A program made the translations under genes and the position numbers. Below the pieces are notes generated by a model. The model did not search any database, was not told the DNA's origin, and was given only the letters and a program-made list of their open reading frames with translations. Shown one piece after another: positions 1 through 64,000 of a stretch of DNA of 64,000 nucleotides (its first letter is position 1; each line of letters starts with the position of its first letter). The DNA is from Fragum whitleyi (lineage: Eukaryota; Mollusca; Bivalvia; Cardiida; Cardiidae), in contig OX411548.1 in assembly GCA_948146395.1 (NCBI GenBank), forward strand, positions 36,154,912 to 36,218,911, in the 5' to 3' direction.

Positions 1-28
1 CCATATTTTTGATCAGCATTTTGGGGAA

Positions 29-850
29 AACAAGCTTACTTGATAAAGAATGAAAAAAATATAAACAGATAATTTGGCCACAAAATGAAGTGGAAGGAAG
101 ATGGTGATAAGAAATAGTTTTCTGTCAAAGATAATCAAAATTAAACACATTTCAGATTGATTACTAAATGTCTTGAGAGAAAAGGGAAATCAACAATTTA
201 AAAACAGCAATGAACTTTCATGGGGAACTTCAAAGAGTGCAAACTCTTTTATAGGGTCACATTTTGTCAACACATTGGTATATGGAATAAGAATCGTTAT
301 AAAATCAAATGTAGCTAAGTAGGTAAGATGCTGTCGCCTCTTACCTATACTTAGCTACATTCTGCTTCTTATCAACCAGTTTATCAAAAATCACTAAGAG
401 CCTGTTTCTTATTTGCAGATGACAGATTAATTAGCAAGGTCAAATAACGTAGAACAATTGTTTATGTAAACCCCAGAAACGTAAACATACACTGGCTATT
501 TGAACAAAAAAAAATCCATTTTCTTCAGTAAATCTTTTTTCAGTCTGGCAGCATTTTTTATCAGCACTTTTGGGAAAACAAGCTTTCTTGATAAAGAATG
601 AAAAAATATAAACAGACATTTTGGTCACAAAATGAATTAGAAAGGAAGGCAATGATAAAAAATAGGTTTCTGTTAATGATACTCAAAATAAAACATATTT
701 CAGGTCGAAAACTGTTTGTAATGAGAGAAAATGGAATTCCATTATTTATACACAACAATGAACTTTCATGGGGAACTTCAAAGAGTGCAAACTCTATGAA
801 AGGGTCACATTTTGTCAACACCTTGGTATATGGAATAAGAATCGTTGATG
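29..850 (+). repeat. Direct duplication, ~280 bp copies 537 bp apart
   Basis: Positions ~29-300 and ~566-850 are diverged copies. Both contain TTGGGGAAAACAAGCTT-like starts, ATGAACTTTCATGGGGAAC, AAGAGTGCAAACTCT and TATGGAATAAGAATCGTT. A third partial match to the copy end lies at 1126-1168. A 91-codon ORF (598-873) in copy 2 is not conserved in copy 1, so I treat the pair as non-coding. Confidence 0.75.
308..362. repeat. Hairpin, ~21 bp stem
   Basis: AATGTAGCTAAGTAGGTAAG pairs with CTTACCTATACTTAGCTACATT around a short GC-richer loop. Half of it recurs at 1149-1168, so it is a mobile or duplicated sequence. Confidence 0.6.
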
Positions 851-862
851 ATGATGATTTTG

Positions 863-2188
863 TAGTATTATAAGGTCCCTCCGTGCACAAGGCATATATG
901 GTATGGACCCCAGGATGCAACCCTCACCCTGATAAATATAATTGATTTTTTACCGAAATACAGGTTGAATTTTACAGAATGCTTTTGTTGGTCCCATATG
1001 CTAAATTGTTCTAATTTAGAAGCCAAAAATTTTTACATGTGCAGTCGAGCTAATTTAGCAGTGTAGAATCTGCACAGGCAGCATTGGTGGATGTGTTACA
1101 GATTGTTTGGATCTATTCTACGGGAGAAATAAGAATCGTTATAAAATCAAATGTAGCTAAGTAGGTAAGAGGCTATACATATTATCATCTTTTGTTTTCA
1201 TCCATTTATTTTATTTTGAAATTTTAGAAAATTGAGCCTAAGCCTGAGCAAAAAATTGGATAGAGAAAAATCTGATATAATTCAAATTGTACGTGTCTTA
1301 TAGGTTTTTGAAGAAATAGGAATCTATATATAGAACTTGTAATCATATTTAATTAAAGGGAGGTAATCAATATCGCTAGTTTTGTTCATCCTGAACAAAA
1401 TTTGCTATATAGGATTACCTCCCATTAAATTCACTCACAACCCGCTCCACATACTCATTCGCTTTCATTCCTAAATCATTCCAAAATCATCTACCTTGTC
1501 AATTTCACGATGTTGTAACTGTAATATATCCCGAAAAATGTTTCGTACTAGTGTAGACACATGTATTCAATGTTTTGTAGATTAACATGATACATCTTCG
1601 ATAAATGGTTCGAAATTACCTGTTTTAAATGATTCATTATCCTTTTTTTAACAAATGACCTTAATAATGACATATATGGCATTTCTCGTTAACATTTGTC
1701 ATTTGATGTTACATTGTTTTATATATTTTTTAATCTCCTGATTTTCATGTCCCTATTTTCCGACGCTTATTTGTTCGGACTTTCCTTCATGAGTTGATTT
1801 TTTTCTCATTTTAATATATATATAAAATTGTTCATTCTGTATGTAATGCAAATATGACTGGTAACCCCGACTTAATTAAATAGAGTTATACATGTATGGA
1901 TAAAAAGAATATAAGAATATTGTCTAATTTCTATCAGGTTGTCCTTTGTTCAGGTCTAATTTCTACCAGGTTGTCCTTTGTTCAGGATGAAAAACGTTGG
2001 AGAAACGTTTAAGAAATTGTACTCCAATTACTAAAAGACAGCATACTGAACGCAGGGCTGATTTAAGAGTTTTAGAAAAAAAATCACCCATATGCCGATT
2101 ATAACAACCAAATAAAATAGAATAAAAAAATGATAAGCTAAAGGCATTATGTGAGGAAATCCAGTGAACTGTATTTCTATGTAAAATA
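863..2188. other. Stretch without a gene, with one short palindrome
   Basis: At 1353-1427 GGGAGGTAATC and GATTACCTCCC bracket a palindrome centred on TTCATCCTGAAC. A related palindrome occurs at 16765-16840 (GGGAAGTATTCC ... TACCTTCCTTTGA). At 1929-1984 a 33 bp direct repeat (TCTAATTTCTA-CAGGTTGTCC) is tandem. Nothing else is seen. Confidence 0.5.
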
Positions 2189-2438
2189 CAGGGGCCCGTT
2201 TAACTAAATATCTTACGATCTTTTTTTGCGTAAGTCAAAAATTAAAGATGCTTCTACAGTAGTAACTAAATATGGAATTCTGCCATGCAACATCTCATTG
2301 GAATCGTCTTTTAAAGACGATTTTAATGAGATATTGCAAGGCAAAATCCATTAACGAATGAAAACGCTAGATACGATTATTGATTTTGACTTACGATTAT
2401 TTATTTTTTTGTAAGATGTTTAGTAAAACGGGGCCCTG
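2189..2438. mobile_element. CAGGGGCC-ended MITE, copy 1
   Basis: The terminal inverted repeat is CAGGGGCCCGTTTAACTAAA with TAGTAAAACGGGGCCCTG at the other end, 250 bp, no ORF. The core is a hairpin, TCATTGGAATCGTCTTTTAA with its complement. The ends resemble hAT-type CAGGG termini (inference). Further copies are at 20206-20452 and 46489-46720. Confidence 0.8.
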
Positions 2439-2867
2439 GTCTTTCGCCCTCCCCCGACTTTCGGTCTGCAAATCCAGTGATGAAGGAATAAAATCATACG
2501 AGTACGCCTGTGTCCGTCCGTGAGATTGAGTACTTCTACACAAGAGTACTTCTGTGAGTTACGAAGAATCGAAAACACGTGTATTTGATTACTCACTAGT
2601 TTTCATATTGGCAAAGAAAAAAAGATACTAGTTTTTGCATTTACTTGTGATGATAAAATTTGCTAGTCAGATCCACTTCCTGAATATTTTCACCATTTAT
2701 GCTTTGTAGCCTGTTTTTAATATATTCGCCCATTTTCTTTTTTTATTGTTATATGAAAATATTCTGGAACAAAAAAAAATCTATGTATATACTCAACACA
2801 GTCTGAAATTCGGGTTTATATTTTAGCACTTTCTTTGCATGACATGTCATCTCTCACAGCTGAATGT
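2439..2867. other. Stretch without recognised features
   Basis: AT-rich sequence with a short near-direct repeat of GAGTACTTCT around 2527-2555. No ORF of note and no RNA signature. Confidence 0.5.
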
Positions 2868-3210
2868 AAGAGATATATATGATACATACTTGGTGTATTA
2901 TATGAAAAAAAAAATATCTAACGAGGTTGGGAGAATTGATCATTGTCGAGGCTCTGCCGAGACAATAATCAATTCTCACAACCGAGTTAGATTTTTTTTC
3001 TTCATACAATACACTAAGGGTGTCACTTGTATTTATATTATAACCTCTATTTGTCTTGTTTTCGTCAATCTTTCGAACAGAAATGCAAGTTTCTAAAAAT
3101 AACCGCATTATATCATTGTTCTAAAAATAACTATGTGATATCATAAAAAATATCATACGGGATGTTACCACACAGATATTTGTACAGTTAGAAGATAAAA
3201 AGAGGCGCAG
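2868..3210. mobile_element. Central-palindrome element, copy 1
   Basis: A ~140 bp near-palindrome (about 2883-3025; arms ATATCTAACGAGGTTGGGAG and its complement, centre GTCGAGGCTCTGCCGAGAC) is followed by a conserved ~180 bp tail containing AAATATCATACGGGATGTTA. Copies are at 8095-8425 and 45103-45405. No transposase is encoded. Confidence 0.8.
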
Positions 3211-3669
3211 TTTTCACTGATATATAGACTGTAGTAGGATAGCAAAGACAATAAGTAGCCTAGTTGTCACTTTTAACATGTAATTGTAATAAGGTGATTA
3301 GTGGGTCATTGTACATTAGACCATTTACTGATTAATTGTAAATGTGACACGCGTTATAAACACAAAAATGTACATGATTTATTTGATGTAATTTGTATCT
3401 TTGGGAAAGAAATATGGCGATTCGTTAAGCAAAATCAGAGCAAACAGACTGATATGGCAGTTGGATAAATTCATTCAAAATCGTGGATAAATGTAAACTG
3501 AAACACAAAAAATAACCATCTGCATTATCCGGGTTCTGCGCAAAATAAATGTTTGAAAAAATAGCTTGTTTTCAGTACAGGCCAACCGGAAGTCTCATAT
3601 CAAAAAGTAATTTCGACGCGCGTAGTCCGCGCTATTTTAGCATTTTTAGCGTGCGTAAACTTTTTCTTT

Positions 3670-4700
3670 AATCATTTTCTTCTCTGAATCTACTGGACAG
3701 AATTCAACATAATTTCACAGTAATGATGCCTAGGACATGCTCTTTTAGATTCCTTCTTTTAATACTGATCGAGATGATAATTTGGGCGCTAAGGGCCTTC
3801 GAGTCGCCAAACAGGGAGCCCATTTAGTGAAATATAAAAAAATCTTCTTCCCTAAATCTACTGGTCAGAATTCAACCAAACTACACAGGAAATATGCTTA
3901 GGGCACACCTTTCAGATTCCTTCTTTTTATCCTGATTGGGCTGATATCTTGGGTGATACGGGCTATTTCGTCATCCAAATAGGGCCCCATTATGTGAAAA
4001 AAAAAAAAAAAACAAAAAAAAAAAAAACCTTTCCTTCGCTGAAACAACTGGTCAGTCAAAATTCAACCAAATTGTGTACAGTTATGGTGCTTAGGGCATA
4101 CTCTTTCAGATTCTTTCATTTTATCCTGCTTGGGTTGACTACTTGGGTGCTATGGACACTAGCGTCATCCAAAATGACACCATATGTCAAAATATGAAAA
4201 TATCTTTTTTTTCTCTTAAATTACTGGTCAGAATTCAACCAAACTACACAGGAATGATGCTTGGAGTATGCTCTTTCATGTTTTTTAAAGCCTGATTGGG
4301 CTGTTTATTTGGATGATACAGGCTGCCACGACATCCAAAAATGGCCTCAAATGGTAAATTATAGAAAAAAATCTTTCTGAGACTACCTGTCATAATTCTA
4401 CCAAAGTGCACATGATTGATGATTGGGACATGCTCTTTCAGATTCCTTCTTTTAATCATGATAGGACTTAGACCTTGGATGCTACATACTGCAGAGTCGC
4501 ACCATATGCTTAAATATAAAAAAAATCTTCTTTTTGAGTACTGGTCAGAATTCAACCACATTTTTCAGGAATGAACCTTTAGATATGCTTTCATATATTT
4601 CTTCCTGAATTTATGATTTATCAAAAACATGGATGCTGTTTTGTCAGCTTAAAAAGCTGTCATATGGCAAAAAATATATCTTCTTCCCTGAAATGAATTT
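3670..4700 (+). repeat. Tandem repeat, ~170-185 bp unit, about six copies
   Basis: Units begin near 3677, 3843, 4029, 4206, 4375 and 4525, each with TACTGGTCAGAATTCAACCA, then an ATGCTTAGG(A/G)CATGCTC-type word, CTTTCAGATTCCTTC and a CCTGAT(T)GGGCTGAT-type word. The units are diverged, suggesting an old array. ORFs inside are not conserved between units. Confidence 0.75.
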
Positions 4701-4792
4701 TTGGATTCAAATGTTTATGTCAATATTGTTCTTTGGATAGCTGTAGTTAGGACGTGTATGTCGCCCATTTAGGGAAATACTTCAAACAAGTC

Positions 4793-5310
4793 GGCGGAAA
4801 ATGTCGGAGTTCAGCAGCTATCTCATTTTAAATAACAGTTTTAATTGGTCAATCGTGCTGTTGAAGGATGGCCTAAGTTGGCGAAAAATCTCGGCGTTCA
4901 GCAGCCATCTCATTTTGAATAAGTGTTTTGATTGGTCAATCGTATTTTTGGAGGATGGCCTAATTTGGCGGGAAATATCGGGGTTCAGCAGCCATCTCAT
5001 TATAAATAAGTGTTTTGATTGGTCGATCGTATTGTTGGAAGGTGGAATAAATTGACCGAAAATGTCGGGGATCAGCAGCCATCTTTTAAAAAATAAGTGT
5101 TTTGATTGGTCAATCGGTTTTTTTTTTTTAAATTTTTTTGGAGGGTAGTCTTATTCGGCGGAAAATGTTGGGATTCAGCAGGCACGTCATTATAAATAAG
5201 TGTTTCGATTGGTCGATCGTGTTGTTGGAGGTTGGCCTAAGTTGGCGGAAAATCTCGGGGTTCAGCAGCCATCTCATTAAAAATGGGTGTTTTGATTGGT
5301 CAATCGATTT
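4793..5310 (+). repeat. Tandem repeat, ~88 bp unit, five and a half copies with CCAAT boxes
   Basis: Units contain GGGGTTCAGCAGCCATCTCA, then TGTTTTGATTGGTCAATCG, then GGCCTAAGTTGGCGGAAAA. A near-87 bp length keeps frames open on both strands, which explains the small ORFs; these are not genes. TGATTGGTC fits the NF-Y/CCAAT consensus on the minus strand in most units. The array ends ~650 bp upstream of exon 1. Confidence 0.8.
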
Positions 5311-5954
5311 TTTTATTTACATTTTGATATATTTTCTAATTATGGTAAAATCCTATTACGGATTGGTATGGTTTCGAGAGTCTAAAGCTTTTCTTTATAA
5401 ATTTTATACCTAGTTTGCACAAGGATTTATCTTAATTATTGCATATTGTGCATCATTATGACAATTTAGTATATGGAATAAGAAAGGCAATATAAATAAG
5501 GAGTAAAATGCGCGTAAAGCTAGCGCCTGTCAACCATTATGATTGATTGCTGTCTTTTAACTACTCGATACTTTCTTTACTTTCATTTACCTGTGTGGGA
5601 CGCCTGGGTTAAGACAGCAGCCCGGTTATTCGGGAAATTCATGATTTCCGGAGTTAATCGAAGTATAGATCGGACTTTATTTCGTAAAGAAATATCAATC
5701 AATATTTTTGACGAAATGTGTGTTTTGTGATAAATTTGTACGTGCAGGCGTCCCGATGAGAGCTATTTTTACGAATTTTCTAGCAGATTTCTAAGAATCA
5801 TTCGAATAAGATTTTTAAAGAGTGATCAAAAAAGAAAATGGAACGTGCAACATGCTGGTTTCAATCGGTTTGAACTTATAATGCATCTTTAAAATGGAGC
5901 TATATGGCTAAATCTGTTTGTGTTTGAATAGTTGAAAACCGGATTTTATTCAAA
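5311..5954 (+). promoter_or_regulatory. Presumed 5' flank and 5'UTR of the metalloprotease gene
   Basis: Sequence between the CCAAT-bearing tandem repeat and the exon 1 ATG. I see no convincing TATA box placed to fix a start site and no CpG island. The region is AT-rich and non-repetitive as far as I can see. A promoter here is inferred only from position. Confidence 0.3.
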
Positions 5955-63613
<57,659 letters not shown>

Positions 63614-64000
63614 GTAAGTACATTCTGTAAGATCTATGTAATGTAAAAAAGAGATTGCGTAAGGAAACGGTCACTTAATACAATGATTAATGACATGATA
63701 GGTAATTCTGATAGCATTGTCACGTAATTCCTCCTAAAACTTATGCTGTTCGACCCCATTAGAATCGTGTCATATAGACGATTGGTTTCAACGTCATAAT
63801 ATTCAATGTCCAAAAATTGTTTAAGAATTTCCATTTTCAGGTAATTTGCTTATTATGAAGGGAATTTTTTATGTAGGTCGCTTTATATAAATGGACGCTT
63901 AAAAGAGGTGGTCTCTCGATCATAGCCGACTGTACACTCTGCCTTAATGTCAGAAATCCAAAACGAAAGAGACTCATTGCTATGTTGTTTTCATTCTTTA
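63614..64000 (+). other. Start of intron 9 (continues past window)
   Basis: It follows the GTAAGT donor. Positions 63740-63930 resemble 25080-25270: an ATCGTNTC-type hairpin, an AAGAATTTCCATTTTCAG word, then GGTCGCTT and GCCGACTGTA words. This is a dispersed repeat, not an exon, although the TTTTCAG resembles an acceptor. Confidence 0.5.

Noticed and set aside
598..873. 91-codon ORF near the left edge
   Set aside because: It lies in a duplicated non-coding block, and the other copy (29-300) has no matching open frame.
2868..3210. CRISPR-like or bacterial terminator hairpins
   Set aside because: The regular palindromes are dispersed MITE-type elements in eukaryotic intronic DNA; there are no spacers or cas genes.
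4801..5413. Overlapping ORFs with repeated Phe-Asp-Trp-Ser-Ile units
   Set aside because: They are translations of the ~88 bp tandem repeat, open on both strands because the unit is close to a multiple of three.
63740..63840. A possible tenth exon after TTTCCATTTTCAG
   Set aside because: The sequence matches a dispersed repeat at 25080-25270 and does not encode the expected third zinc histidine.

Overview
The window looks like AT-rich nuclear DNA from a marine invertebrate, most likely a bivalve mollusc. This is inferred from spliced genes with long introns, dense short inverted-repeat elements, tRNA-derived SINEs, a LINE with an SGNH-type ORF1, and the style of the metalloprotease. There is no bacterial-type gene organisation. 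Nearly all short ORFs in the window are repeat shadows or chance.

Two real protein-coding units are visible. (1) A host gene on the + strand runs through almost the whole window and off its right end. Nine exons (5955-6002, 31546-31657, 34449-34648, 46825-46938, 58500-58638, 59996-60243, 61105-61340, 61987-62090, 63484-63613) splice in one consistent frame. They encode the first ~443 residues of a secreted M12B (reprolysin; ADAMTS/mig-17-like) metalloprotease: signal peptide, prodomain, two furin-type sites, catalytic domain and the start of the zinc site (HEVGH). The third zinc ligand and the C-terminal domains lie beyond the window. (2) A nearly intact LINE of the CR1/L2/Jockey group sits in intron 4, in the same direction as the gene. 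ORF1 (50829-52934) carries an SGNH hydrolase domain and a CCHC knuckle. ORF2 (53106-56168) carries an APE-like endonuclease and a reverse transcriptase. ORF1 and ORF2 are in the same frame and only one TAG separates them.

Layout. 1-5310: intergenic repeats, including a ~537 bp direct duplication, a ~180 bp tandem repeat (3670-4700) and a ~88 bp tandem repeat (4793-5310) in which most units carry a CCAAT box, 0.65-1.2 kb upstream of exon 1. 5955-31545: exon 1 and a 25.5 kb intron with MITEs, SINEs, a nuclear-receptor-motif tandem repeat, a 1.67 kb foldback element built of ~10 bp repeats (23354-25025), GA/CT microsatellites and a 200-N assembly gap. 31546-46938: exons 2-4 with hairpin elements and a duplicated ~410 bp repeat that abuts exons 3 and 4. 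46939-58499: intron 4 with the LINE and two tRNA-like blocks repeated in inverted orientation on its far side. 58500-63613: exons 5-9 in compact introns, several filled by MITEs that stop 17-60 bp from splice sites.

Most remaining sequence is non-autonomous DNA transposon debris. Recurrent families include a GAGCCTGTGCGTGAC-ended MITE (six copies), a TTAA-flanked piggyBac-like MITE (four), a CAGGGGCC-ended MITE (three), a central-palindrome element (three) and tRNA-Pro-derived SINEs. CRE/ATF octamers (TGACGTCA) recur at least 14 times, in repeats and in apparently unique sequence.
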